A stretch of DNA of 64,000 bases from Holothuria scabra (taxonomy: Eukaryota > Echinodermata > Holothuroidea > Aspidochirotida > Holothuriidae). Shown here piece by piece: positions 34,619 through 44,330 of the stretch. Every line of letters begins with the position of its first letter. Within the stretch, counting starts at the first letter, position 1. A program made the translations under genes and the position numbers. Under the pieces are notes generated by a model that did no database searches, was not told the origin of the DNA, and was given only the letters and a program-made list of their open reading frames with translations. The stretch lies in assembly GCA_037179385.1 (NCBI GenBank), contig CM074179.1, positions 5,394,001-5,458,000 on the forward strand, given 5' to 3'.

Positions 34619-35812
34619 TTACAGAACTGTCTCTGACCTGGCCTTTTTGTTACATGGATCTGGTGCTGGTGGCACAGAAGGACTAACTCCCCCTCCCCGG
34701 TCGGAGACCTCCCCTGAGGCCGACCTTTTCAACTTGGGCTCAAGTTCAACGGCCTCACACAAATCAAACCAGCCCTCCCCAGATGGTGGGTCCTTTGGTG
34801 GAGGCTCTGAGGCAGGTCCTCCCACATCTGACATGGCAGAGTCAGATTCCGAGTCCGAGGACATTCTAAGGTCGTGCTCCACTGTTTGTATTCCAGCCTC
34901 CCCGGGAGCTGGTGGAGAGTGTGACTCAGGTACCGATGTGGAGGGTTGGGAAGGGCCTACCTCAGGGTTCCCACAGACCACTTCACATCCCTTAGAAGCT
35001 AGGAACTCTTGTTCCACCTGATGTGCCACCTCATCAGGCGTAGGGGACCTGGGTTCCTCCACCATTGGTTCAGGGCCTGAAGACAAGGGTTCACTTGCCG
35101 GCTCCACACCTGCGCTTGCACGCGCAGAGTACGATGTGGGGCAGGCACCAGAGACATGTCCCTCCTCCCCACACAGGTTACACCGCACCTGATTGGGACA
35201 TGTTGCCCTCTCATGCCCCAACTGCAGGCATCTGCCACAACGTTTGTTTGGGCATGACTTTGCCTCATGCCCCTCCTCCCTACACTGGAAACAGGTGCGG
35301 GGCTGGCCAAAATACCTGATGTGGGCCTTAGAACCCCCTATGAACAAGACGGAGGGGATGTCTCGTTTTAGCTCCATACGGAACTGTCTCTTTCCGTTGA
35401 GAATACCGGCCAGTTCACCTTCATTATACTTTACCCAACGCCAGTCAGAGATAGTTCCGTATTGTCCTAGAACCCTCGCCACCAGGCCCTGATCTACCTC
35501 AAAATTGAGGTACAACACCGTCACCACCACAGAGCGATCATATGGGGTGACAGTGAGACCCTCCACACCCTTAAGGGAGGAAACCCCCTTCAATCGGGCA
35601 GCATCAGTCCGGAACTTCAAATCATACGTATTTCGGGATGCAAGGGCCTGCAGCATCTCTATATCCTTAACATCTGCCTTATTGTTCTTCAACACAGAAA
35701 AAACATGCTGGGGTGTAACATTCCCCCTCGACTCAAACTGTAACTTAACGATACTGCTATCCCGACCTCCGGGCATAGCAGCAAAGGTTTGTGGCACAAG
35801 GCCACGCAGCAA
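34619..35812 (-). CDS. Tx1-type LINE ORF1 protein, 397 aa, intact (copy E)
   Basis: RNA-binding, chaperone-type protein of the retrotransposon particle. Residues of about 15-160 are RRM-like (VKLQFESRGNVTPQHVFSVL, VVVTVLYLNFEVDQGLVARV, VLFIGGSKAHIRYFGQPRTC). Three CCHC knuckles follow at about 169-225: CFQCREEGHEAKSC, CGRCLQLGHERATC, CNLCGEEGHVSGAC. The C-terminal 160 residues are Pro/Ser/Glu-rich and end basic (KKARSETVL). The ATG at 35,812 gives MLRGLVPQ; the next ATG, 12 codons in (MPGGRDSS), is an alternative start. ORF2 follows after 18 nt, so reinitiation or internal entry would be needed. Confidence 0.9.
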   Translation of the reverse strand: MLRGLVPQTFAAMPGGRDSSIVKLQFESRGNVTPQHVFSVLKNNKADVKDIEMLQALASRNTYDLKFRTDAARLKGVSSLKGVEGLTVTPYDRSVVVTVLYLNFEVDQGLVARVLGQYGTISDWRWVKYNEGELAGILNGKRQFRMELKRDIPSVLFIGGSKAHIRYFGQPRTCFQCREEGHEAKSCPNKRCGRCLQLGHERATCPNQVRCNLCGEEGHVSGACPTSYSARASAGVEPASEPLSSGPEPMVEEPRSPTPDEVAHQVEQEFLASKGCEVVCGNPEVGPSQPSTSVPESHSPPAPGEAGIQTVEHDLRMSSDSESDSAMSDVGGPASEPPPKDPPSGEGWFDLCEAVELEPKLKRSASGEVSDRGGGVSPSVPPAPDPCNKKARSETVL

Positions 35813-36090
35813 CTAGAGAGAAAACTTCAGCACAGCAGATCAAACCCAGGCAGGAAAAAATAAAGGGAACCCAACAAACTATACACCAGGCGTGCTTTAA
35901 AACGAGCACGGCCAAACCACGTCCCCAAGCGAGAGACCACACCCAATATCCAACACTTCGGTAAAACGACAATAGTAGTATATGATAGTATAACAAGCAG
36001 CACAGTACAGCACAATGCCAAAATTCAGCACGATCAGCGAGAGCTCCGCGAAACACGTCCGCTCTCTACGAAGACCAGAACTGAACTGCC

Positions 36091-36102
36091 TTGGGCCTTG
36101 TG
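36091..36102 (+). repeat. 12-bp target-site duplication, right copy (LINE E)
   Basis: TTGGGCCTTGTG, identical to 30,969-30,980. Unmutated duplications indicate a relatively recent insertion. Confidence 0.9.
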
Positions 36103-36958
36103 CATTTTCCTTCCAAACTCCGTTTTCTCCTGACCAAGTGTGTTTATAGTGCTGTAGACAGCAGAATGCCTTTTGCGTATTTTGTCCGTTATTGGGGGGA
36201 TTATCATTCTGTCAGTTCTTTCCCTCCCTGTTTAGTAACAGTGAACCCCACAGCTGGAGGCCCTCGGAAGCATACAGTCAAATGAGAGAAACGCTCCTTA
36301 TTATGTCCACACTTGGAGATGTTTCACAGTTAAGTGCAAGGGATCTAAACCGGGCTGTTTTTGAAGAATTGGTTGGCCAGGTCCAATCCACCCACTATGC
36401 TTCAGGGTCAGAAGTGTGGCGTGTGGTCCACAGCAGATCATTAGATTACCGCAGGCGAGACCTGTTGTGGCGAATCGCACATGATGCGTTTGTAACTAAT
36501 CTCAAGCGCTTTCGGTGGCGTCTTGGAGATGGCATTTGCCCACGCACTGGATGCACAAAGTGGGAGAGTGTGCCACATGTGTCTTGGCAGTGCGAATTTG
36601 TGACCCTCTTCTGGGAATGGTTCCAAGTCCTGACTGATCGCTTGACGTTGGGAAGCACATGGGCGGTCGGCCAGTACTATGCTTTGTATGGTCTTTCACC
36701 CCCGCCATGCAATACAAGTATTCAGGGCATACTTACCTTTGTTTTCGGCCTACATAAAGCTGGCCTTATGGAGAGACCGATGCAACGTTGTTTTTAGGGG
36801 GATGGGGAAGCCTGCGGACGTCGTCCTGGCGTCGGTGAAGGCGGAGGTGAGGCTGAGGGTTGAGTCCGACTTCGTTCGTTTGCCAAGGTCGGCGTTCGGT
36901 AGGCGATGGGGTCCATTCGTTTCGGTGAGGGGGGTTCGTGTGGTGGTCAATTTGTAAT
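36103..36958 (+). pseudogene. LINE D ORF2, right part (thumb to C-terminus)
   Basis: The ORF2 C-terminal region continues from the left part: LRFLLTKCVYSAVDSRMPFA, ARDLNRAVFEELVGQVQS, then the Cys/His motif CPRTGCTKWESVPHVSWQC. The His-Val-Phe of E and F is His-Val-Ser here. Two small indels (near 36,200 and 36,745) break the frame. The last frame ends RVVVNL-stop at about 36,958, like F. Confidence 0.8.
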
Positions 36959-37209
36959 AGGGTGGGTCTGTAAGGTGCTTGTAAATAGTTGTAAATAGTA
37001 TGTAAATATCTGTGTGTATAGCTTTGTTACTGTAGTGGACATTTTCTGTCCATAGTTTTGTAAATATATATGTATATGTATATATAGCTTATTACTGTAA
37101 TGTTTGATTTAGCAGTCTGTAAATAGTTTTGCGTTTATGTTTTTGCCCGACCCGGTTTCAGTTTTTGTTTTTGTTTTGTATGTGCCGTTCCAATGCACTT
37201 AAAAAGCAC

Positions 37210-37919
37210 ATGCCCTATTATATCATCTTTATTAGAGACGTGGCTATTTAGGCAGGTACACGCACTGTTGTTCTCCTGGAAATATGTTTGTGCGCAACCG
37301 ATATTCCTCGGGCGTGTAGGGTTTAAGATCGATGAAGAGATATCCGTAAGGCTTTTTAGTAGCATCCGAAAAGGCCTCTTGGATAATTTCACTTGACCAG
37401 GATACATTTGTCTTGCAAGACTGGACACTTGCGATTTATCCCTTGGGTTTCTAAACATAACGATGCAGTGGGCGTGAAGTGTAATATTGCGAGTTTCTTT
37501 CGCACCGTAGAAAAAGTTTTGCAAAATATAGATAACAGAGATATTCATATGGTGAGATCCCTTAGAAAATCAGGCAGTGATTCGCTTATCATTTCCATGT
37601 GATGTCATAATATCATCTAAAATTATCAAAGTTTTATAAGATGGGCCAGGAGACATCTCGACAAAAGCTGGCTGATATTCCCCATAACAGTAGATATTTC
37701 TTCAGCAGCTCATTCAAAGACATCTTGAGTTAACAAATTTTTAACGAACTGAGTCTTTCCGCAACCGGTCGGTTCTGCTAAAACACAGGTGAAGGGATGT
37801 GTCAGCTTCGGATTCATTACAGAATGTGAGCCCTCTAGATGTAAAGCACCACACTTTATTATTGCTGACAGCAATGGTAGAAGGAATAAACAGGGTGTCA
37901 TATTGATGTGGATAGTCAC
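37210..37919 (-). pseudogene. Polinton packaging ATPase (FtsK/HerA-like) remnant
   Basis: The N-terminal part from about 37,830 has HPFTCVLAEPTGCGKTQFVK, where the Walker A motif has Glu in place of its first Gly. A stop follows at about 37,710. The C-terminal part is in another frame at 37,548-37,210 (VIYILQNFFYGAKETRNITL, IVMFRNPRDKSQVSSLARQM), then a shifted segment to 37,210, where LINE D begins. In Polintons this ATPase is thought to package the genome into capsids. The middle, with Walker B, is disrupted. Confidence 0.8.
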
Positions 37920-37976
37920 GTATGAATCTTACACTACAAATGAATTTAGTATTACAGTGCTAGTAGTATGTATCAG

Positions 37977-38487
37977 CTAATTTTCTTGCGATTTGTAATA
38001 CGATGTACTCGTTTCGCTCACTTTCAAATCTAAGCTGTATCTTTTAGTGATAAAACTATTTACTAAACTGTCATTAAAGGTTGTATCATCAGTAAATTTG
38101 CTAATAATAGTATTCATAGATAAATGTCTACATCTATGAAGCAAAAAGAACACACAGTATTGACCACAGACTGTAGACGTAAATCCTTGTAAACGCCTTT
38201 GATTCCATTTGATAATATTGCAATGTTTCTTTAAAAAAATTTCAATGTACGGGGAACACTCTTTTGGTGTTCTGCCAAATGAATAAAAAAAAATCTGCCA
38301 CGTTATCGTCAAAGAACATAGCCACCCAGTGAGATCCTGGTTTATCTGCCGTGTCTGTGTTTGCTATAAAAGCACGGGGAAGAGAAAAACATTCACTTGG
38401 AAGGCAATCTGAGGGGAAAACTCCATGGAAGTAATTACGGACGACTGCATCTGACTTGATTGTTTGTAATAGCTGTTTGGTATCCAT
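37977..38487 (-). pseudogene. Polinton cysteine protease (adenain-like) remnant
   Basis: The first frame (38,487-38,242) carries the catalytic His context KPGSHWVAMFFDD. A frameshift near 38,270 leads to the second frame (38,312-37,977) with the catalytic Cys context VCGQYCVFFLLHRC. The order and spacing are those of adenovirus-type maturation proteases in Polintons. Only one clear frameshift separates the halves. It lies directly downstream of the capsid gene. Confidence 0.8.
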
Positions 38488-38499
38488 GCTTGTTCGGTC

Positions 38500-39664
38500 T
38501 CAGAAGTCAATGAACACATTGCGCGTCTTGTCTATTTCTACAATGGCGTCGTACTCTGCATAAACGATGACGTTAACCGTTCTCACCAAGGTACGGTAAA
38601 ATTGCATTTCTAATCGCACGTTGCCATTTCTGCGTAGATTGAAATGCCCAGTGTTAGCTAGGTCGGGTGTCATGCAAAATGCGTACAAAGTGTAACCATG
38701 CCCATAGTCGTTACGGTCAATATGATTTCCTTTATCACTGAACATGGTATTTAAACCAGAAAAGAGGGTTTGGTATACCATGATATATTGCCCGTCTCCA
38801 AAATTTGGACGTAGTGGTTTCCATGGTCCAATTACTAAACGCTTCGGAAGATTTCCCAGATATAAACTTTCTCGTGTAAAAGATATATTCCCCTAGGGAT
38901 TGAAAGTGTTGTTACCTCAGCTCGTCGTATTGGATGCCTCGCCGTGCCGCGTTCCAGAGCTTTAGCATGGCGTAAAGCAACCTGTGGCTGCACCTTTACG
39001 TCACGCATGAAGATTGACGCCTCAACAATGCCCACTTTAAAGTCGGCATCCGCCTGACTTGATAGTAGACAAAATTCGTTCTTACTTCGATGCAGTTTCA
39101 ATTTAAGTTCCACACCCTCTAAAAGGATTTTTTCTTGAAAAAATAAATCACAGTGAATGGATCCAAGTAGGTCTACGGTTCTACTGTTTCTCGTGTATTG
39201 AGATCTCGTCCTCAAACCGTGATTAACCACATCTGCCGCTGCGTTAGGGTTACATGAATCCATTTTACCATGTGAGTCTTTGTAAAAAAGGCTTCCAGTC
39301 AGTTGGGATTCTTTCGCATAAGGTCCATATGAAAGCAGTGTCTCTAGTATTGCACGGTAGGGGTAAGTATTAGTTTAGGGGGTGACCAAACGGTCGTTGG
39401 GCCCACGTAAGCATCGTTCTCAAGGTTTTCTCCGTTAGCCTGCACATTTTTTGCTCTCACATGGAGAATTGTTTGAGAGAGGTCAATGTAGTCATCAATG
39501 GATCCTTGCACTGTAAATTGAATAGGTCCCGTATCGGTTATGTTGGTGAGAGAATGATACTGTATCCAATTTCCCTTCACAATACTTGGTCGTACTGTTA
39601 ACAGATCCAGCTCGGACTTTGTAAATTCACACGATGTATCGTGAAGGAGAGCCATGTTTCTCAT
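38500..39664 (-). pseudogene. Polinton major capsid protein (double jelly roll) remnant
   Basis: Three frame segments are visible: 39,664-39,344 (SELDLLTVRPSIVKGNWIQY, TDTGPIQF, LDLSQTILHVRAKN); 39,263-38,835 (LLGSIHCDLFFQEKILLEGV, KSEFCLL-like, SIFMRDVKVQPQVALRHAKA); and 38,781-38,500 (GHGYTLYAFCMTPDLANTGH, NVIVYAEYDAIVEIDKTRN). The family is the F54H12.2-like group, recognised as the Polinton capsid protein. Deletions between segments 1 and 2 and near 38,810, plus frameshifts, leave it well short of the usual length (about 450+ residues). Confidence 0.82.
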
Positions 39665-39741
39665 TAAACGTCAAAAATATCTTGAGACCTTTTCGCTCGC
39701 TTGGCGTGTTGTGTTCTGGCGTTTTTCTTTGGAGCTTTTCC

Positions 39742-40047
39742 CTATAAGGGCTTGGTTTTGGGGCGATTTCCTTCAAGCACTCGCTCTGCCATGCGTTGAC
39801 CTGCTTGACCGACGCCACGCTTGGCAGCAGATTTGATATGCTTTCCTTGTAAAGCATCATTCACTATCTCTGTACCCGTAAAAAGTGCTTGTTTTCCAAG
39901 TCCTTTAGCTCCCTTCTTCAGGAGGGGTAAAACAGCGCGAGCTAGACCTACCAATATACCCCCTAGTCCGTGTCCCCGTTGATGAGAATAGCCTTTAAAT
40001 ACAGGAACACCGTGCGTGACCCACTTGATGCAGGTGATAATTCTCAA
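39742..40047 (-). CDS. small basic Gly-rich protein next to the Polinton capsid gene
   Basis: A 101-residue open frame with a Gly/Leu-rich amphipathic stretch (HGLGGILVGLARAVLPLLKK) and a Lys/Arg-rich remainder (KHIKSAAKRGVGQAGQRMAE). Proteins of this type sit next to the capsid gene in many Polintons and are taken to be minor virion or membrane-active proteins; that role is inferred from position and composition. This is the only gene of the remnant with an apparently open frame. The true start may be nearer the GYSHQRGHGLGG segment than the first ATG. Confidence 0.55.
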   Translation of the reverse strand: MRIITCIKWVTHGVPVFKGYSHQRGHGLGGILVGLARAVLPLLKKGAKGLGKQALFTGTEIVNDALQGKHIKSAAKRGVGQAGQRMAERVLEGNRPKTKPL

Positions 40048-40129
40048 TGGCTGACATTGTGATAATTACACAAAAAGGGGATCTACTCTGTACTCTACTC
40101 GAGATCCGTCCTTAAATCTATTCCGATGG

Positions 40130-40786
40130 TAGAAATGTGCTTCGAATTAACGGGAATATAATGAGGTGAAGTGTACGTCATAGTGACATGTTCCCCAGCT
40201 CTCCTGGTACCAATCTGTACCACCCGTAACAGAGGAACGTGGGCGTCACCCACCCTTTGATGCTCCACAATGTCAGAGTGAACAAAAAACTCGTGACACC
40301 ACTGTGAAGGTCGGAAGATATGTCACTCACAGTAAACCCTTCTGTGCATACCTTGTTGGCACTCAAAAAACCGAACATGTGGCTCATTCCTCGGAAAGCT
40401 AAAGTAAACCCTGCACTGAGTTTAACTGATGTGCGTAAATTATGTTTATGTTGATAAAGTTTAACATGTCTTCTTTCTTCTTCAAACAGTTAGCTATGAA
40501 AAGTATCAATGACTTCTTGTATGGTATCGTAATATCCGGGAGGAATACATATCTCCCTATCATTGAGCTGCACCCTACAGTTATGTTCGGTGACATTGTG
40601 CCAATTGAAATGATACTGAATCTCACAGAGGCTGACTTCCCAAGATCCGTTTAAAGCTATTGGTTCAGCTAACTGGGTCTTAAAACTAGCCAGGGTATTA
40701 TCAGGAAAGTATTGAAAAGAGCTAGTGCTTGGTAAAGTGACATAAAAGTGCGGAGCCGTTACGCTTTCTCTATGTCTGTTACCCAA
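40130..40786 (-). pseudogene. Polinton penton-like minor capsid protein remnant
   Basis: The 98-residue N-terminal frame 40,786-40,490 has APHFYVTLPSTSSFQYFPDN and LNGSWEVSLCEIQYHFNW, typical of the single-jelly-roll protein encoded near the Polinton capsid gene. A stop at 40,490 and frameshifts to about 40,130 break it. The downstream frame is still recognisable (SGVTSF, VPLLRVVQIG-type residues read in a second frame). Confidence 0.7.
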
Positions 40787-41857
40787 CTGTTAAATTTAGT
40801 CGGATATCCTTTCCATTTAACCAAGTATTCTACTCTCCCATTGCGTTTTCTTTTCTTCAAAACCTTCTCTACCCTGAAGAGATCGCTCTTTGCGAGATGA
40901 ACCTTTTGCAGCTCACTTTCGTAAAAGTCTCCCTCGATCGGCTCCCAACCCCAATCAGTAAGTTTGTAAACAGGGACCGGTTTTGTTTTCCTCTTAACGA
41001 TGAAAAATATTTCCTCACTCCAGTTCGGCAAATATCCCTTTTCAAATTTTAATTTTGGTCTTGAAATTCTTACTCTTATTCTTACTTCTTGTCCCCAACA
41101 TTTAATTTAAAACTTGCATTTTTATTAATGTCGGGGTATAAAGTTCTCCACACCTGATCTTCATTATCTTTTGTAACTTCCACTGGGCGCAATTTAATCG
41201 ATCTGTGATAAGAATGATTGTACCCTTTCACGAGGCTTGGCAGGATATCCATGTTTTTAATGTATTGCCGATGGGTAAAAATATTTCCACATTTTGGACT
41301 TTAAAGTGCCATGAAATCGTTCCACCACAGATGCTCTTGTTTCATTATTTGTAGTAAAAAATGGATCCCTTTATCTTTTAAATAATTCTGAAGTAACTTA
41401 TTCACAAATTCCGCCTCCCCCCCCCCCCTCCCCTGTCTGTATGAATCTGATTTGGCTTCCGCCCTGATGATAAATTTTTTTCATTGCCTGCAACAAGGTT
41501 CTCCCTGATTTATTTTTAGCGGAATTACCCATGCAAATTTGGACAAAACGTCTATACAAGTCGTCAGAAATTTATATCCCTTGTTATATCTTGACAAAGA
41601 ACTCAAGAAGTCAGCCAGGTCCATTTCCCACTGGTGGTCAATTGCGTTCACGAGTACTCGGTTCCTCGCAAAGTTTTTTTCTTAACGGGCTTATGAAGGG
41701 TGTAGGTGTTTTGTCCTATTAACCACTCCCGGATGGCATTACGCGAAATATTATATCGGCCATCTCTTTTGACTTCATCATAAAGCTAAAGCTTGTTAAT
41801 CCCTTCGAAGCCGGCTGGTCATAATATATCTTTTGAAGAAAAGTGTCACTAGTATCG
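40759..41857 (-). pseudogene. Polinton integrase (DDE core + SH3 + chromodomain) remnant
   Basis: The N-terminal piece (KLYDEVKRDGRYNISRNAIR) is at about 41,790-41,730. The DDE core start is at about 41,650-41,500 (WEMDLADFLSSLSRYNKGYK, TCIDVLSKFAWVIPLK), carrying the first two acidic positions. A degraded core includes the poly-C tract at 41,420. The 90-residue C-terminal frame 41,031-40,759 holds the SH3-like part (PNWSEEIFFIVKRK, PVPVYKLTD) and a chromodomain (YLVKWKGYPTKFNSWV). It would catalyse insertion of the element; multiple stops and frameshifts abolish this. Confidence 0.82.
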
Positions 41858-41880
41858 CCCATGTTTTCAAGTTGCTCTAC

Positions 41881-42599
41881 AAATGGCTAGTGACAATATA
41901 TTTACTTTTTATTTCACTTAAAAAGTAATTTTAAAATATGGTTACACACACACAAGCAAAATACATGACATTTTTTTTCTCGGTAAATCCATAAACATTG
42001 ATTGTATTTCACACGCACAAAATTTTTCAAAACTTTTCGGAAATAAAAGCAAATATCCCACGACATTTAACTAAAGAATTGCATGTTAATAGTTGTTAAA
42101 TAAAATACAAACAACTGTGCAAAAGGATGACCACAATATTCATTACAAGCCTTACCAAGTAGTCATAGAAAGTTTTTATAATAAATAAAAAATAATTAAA
42201 AAACACAAACCTTCGCAAAAACATAAAAAGATATTTCTTCAAAATTTGACCATATCAAAAAAATAACATCAAAACAAAATATCAAAGACAAACTCAAAAC
42301 AGAGCATTTTAACAACGGAATACAGACAATTTTACAAAAACTTAGTGAAATATACTGATTAGTTTTACCATGTCAAACATTAAAACGAAAAAAAAAACAA
42401 CTATTACGTTATATTTAACGATGGAATACGTTGCAAAATATTTCTTGAATAAAGCACTAACAAAATAACGAAGGAATACGTGGCAAATTAAATACAACTT
42501 TTTGCATTGTAAAATTTATCATGACAAGGTATTTCAAATGCAAACAAAAAAAAAGACATTCACTTGCAGACGAAAAAAGGTCAAGTGTAAAATTGTACT
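41881..42599. other. AT-rich non-coding stretch right of the Polinton integrase
   Basis: Strongly A-rich on the plus strand with ACAAA/AAAAC words; no exon or open frame of note. It is probably Polinton terminal sequence or the degraded flank. I did not find a terminal inverted repeat to set the boundary. Confidence 0.5.
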
Positions 42600-42838
42600 C
42601 GAAGAGTGTTGAATTTAACACTTCGCCCAAGCTTCAGGAGGAACAACACCCACCTGGCTAACGTAACACTTTCCAAGTGTCAGATTTTTAACACCCTTGT
42701 TGGTGTAATAGAAGCACTTCAAAGCGTTCCATAATTTAACACTCGCAAGTATTATATCAAATCTTCAGCTTACATGAATTTTACACCTTGGGGTGTCCAG
42801 CTAGCAAACATTATAGGTACCAAAATACACTTATAAGT
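42600..42838. repeat. imperfect ~80-bp tandem repeat, left part (split by LINE F)
   Basis: Phrases such as ATCAAATCTTC, TTACACCTTGGGGTGT and TACCAAAATACACTTATAAG recur with a period of about 80-87 bp and continue after LINE F at 47,947. Each unit is rich in short CACTT/AAGTG palindromic words. The last 12 bp (42,827-42,838) are the left target duplication of F. Confidence 0.7.
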
Positions 42839-43123
42839 CAGTTCTGGTCTTCGTCGAGAGCGGACGTGTTTTCGCGGAGCTCTCGCTGATCGTGCTGAAT
42901 TTTGGCATTGTGCTGTGCTGTGCTGTGCTGCTTGTGATACTAACATATACTACTGTCATTTTACTGAAGTGTTGGGTATTGGGTATTGGGTGTAGTCTCA
43001 CGCTTGGGGACGTGGTTTAGCCGTGCTCGTTTTTAAGCACGCCTCGTCTGTAGTGTAGTGTTGGGTTCCCTTTCTATTTTCCCTGCCTGGGTTTGATCTG
43101 CTGTGCTGAAGTTTTCTCTCTAG

Positions 43124-44314
43124 TTGCTGCGTGGCCTTGTGCCACAAACTTTTGCTGCTATGCCCGGAGGTCGGGATAGCAGTATCGTGAAGTTGCAGTT
43201 TGAGTCGAGGGGGAATGTTACACCCCAGCATGTTTTTTCTGTGTTGAAGAACAATAAGGTAGAGGTAAAGGATATAGAGATGCTGCAGGCCCTTGCATCC
43301 CGAAACACGTATGATTTAAAGTTCCGGACTGATGCTGCCCGATTAAAGGGGGTTTCCTCCCTTAAGGGTGTGGAGGGTCTAACTGTCACCCCATATGATC
43401 GCTCTGTGGTAGTGACAGTGTTATACCTCAATTTTGAGGTGGATCAGGGCCTGGTGGCGAGGGTTCTAGGGCAGTACGGAACTGTCTCTGACTGGCGTTG
43501 GGTCAAGTATAATGAAGGTGATTTGGCCGGAATTCTCAACGGAAAGAGACAGTTCCGTATGGAGCTGAAGAAAGACATTCCCTCCGTCTTGTTCATAGGG
43601 GTTCGAAGGCCCACATCAGGTATTTCGGTCAGCCCCGCACCTGTTTTCAGTGTAGAGAGGAGGGACATGAGGCCAGGTCATGCCCTAACAAACGCTGTGG
43701 CAGATGCCTGCAGTTGGGGCATGAGAGGGCAACATGTCCCAATGATGTGCGGTGTAACTTGTGCGGGGAGGAGGGACATGTCTCTGGTGCCTGCCCCACA
43801 TCGTACTCTGCACGTGCAAGTGCAGATGTGGAGCCGGCAGGTGAACCCTCTTCAGACCCTGAACCAATGGTGGAGGAACCCAGGTCCCCTACGCCTGATG
43901 AGGTGGCACATCAGGTGGAACAAGAGTTCCTAGCTTCTAAGGGATGTGAGGTGGTCTGTGGGAACCCTGAGGTAGGCCCTTCCCAACCCTCCACATCAGT
44001 ACCTGAGGCACAATCCGCACCAGCTCCTGGGGAGGCTGGAATACTGACAGTGGAGCATGACCTTCAACTGTCATCGGATTCGGAGTCTGACACTGCCATG
44101 TCAGATGTGGGAGGACCTGCCTCAGAGCCTCCACCAAAGGACCCACCATCTGGGGAGGGCTGGTTTGATTTGTGTGAGGCCGTTGAACTTGAGCCCAAGT
44201 TGAAGAGGTCGGCCTCAGGGGAGGTGTCCGACCGGGGAGGGGAGTTGGTCCTTCTGTGCCACCAGCACCAGATCCATGTAATAAAAAGGCTAGGTCAGAG
44301 ACAGTTTTGTAATT
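43124..44314 (+). pseudogene. LINE F ORF1 (frameshifted)
   Basis: It starts MLRGLVPQTFAAMPGG like E. The RRM-like half is intact to about residue 160 (DIPSVLFIG). An indel near 43,600 then shifts the frame, so the first knuckle is lost from the main frame. The original frame returns by 43,714 (GHERATC, CNLCGEEGHVSGAC). A second indel near 44,245 spoils the C-terminus. The ancestral stop (KARSETVL) is at about 44,312. Compared with E it is non-functional. Confidence 0.85.
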
Positions 44315-44330
44315 TCACACTCCACATTTC

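Larger units (their letters stand above)
30981..36090 (-). mobile_element. Tx1-clade LINE copy E, full length (5.1 kb)
   Basis: The 5' end at 36,090 reads GGCAGTTCAGTTCTGG, followed by about 280 bp of 5' UTR containing AGAGAGCGGACGTG. ORF1 (35,812-34,619) is intact. ORF2 starts 18 nt after the ORF1 stop and has a frameshift near 33,590. The 3' UTR (31,190-30,981) contains repeated TGTAAATA-type words and ends CACTTAAAAAG without a poly-A tail. The copy is bounded by perfect 12-bp duplications. This is the best-preserved LINE in the window. Confidence 0.92.
30456..37209 (+). mobile_element. Tx1-clade LINE copy D (5'-truncated), split by copy E
   Basis: The left half (30,456-30,980) starts in ORF2 at NSRVIVNGL and runs to the thumb. 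The right half (36,103-37,209) continues at exactly the next codon, after copy E and its 12-bp duplication. The 3' end at 37,209 has the family terminus CACTTAAAAAGCAC and lies inside the Polinton ATPase gene. The left end abuts the TAAC tail of the I-group LINE, so its own target duplication cannot be identified. Confidence 0.85.
37210..41880 (-). mobile_element. Polinton/Maverick remnant (virus-like DNA transposon)
   Basis: Reading leftwards from 41,857: integrase, penton-like minor capsid protein, a small basic Gly-rich protein, double-jelly-roll major capsid protein, adenain-type protease and packaging ATPase, all on the minus strand. This gene set is diagnostic for Polintons. No protein-primed DNA polymerase B is present, and the left end is cut by LINE D inside the ATPase gene. 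Terminal inverted repeats were not found. Every gene carries frameshifts, stops or deletions, so it is a fossil. Confidence 0.88.

Noticed and set aside
34647..35021. 124-codon plus-strand Pro/Ser-rich frame
   Set aside because: Antisense of the low-complexity C-terminal tail of LINE E ORF1.
37135..37548. 137-codon minus-strand open frame as one protein
   Set aside because: Its first part is Polinton ATPase and its last part (HVLFKCIGTAHTKQ) is the LINE D 3' UTR read backwards; a chimera made by insertion.
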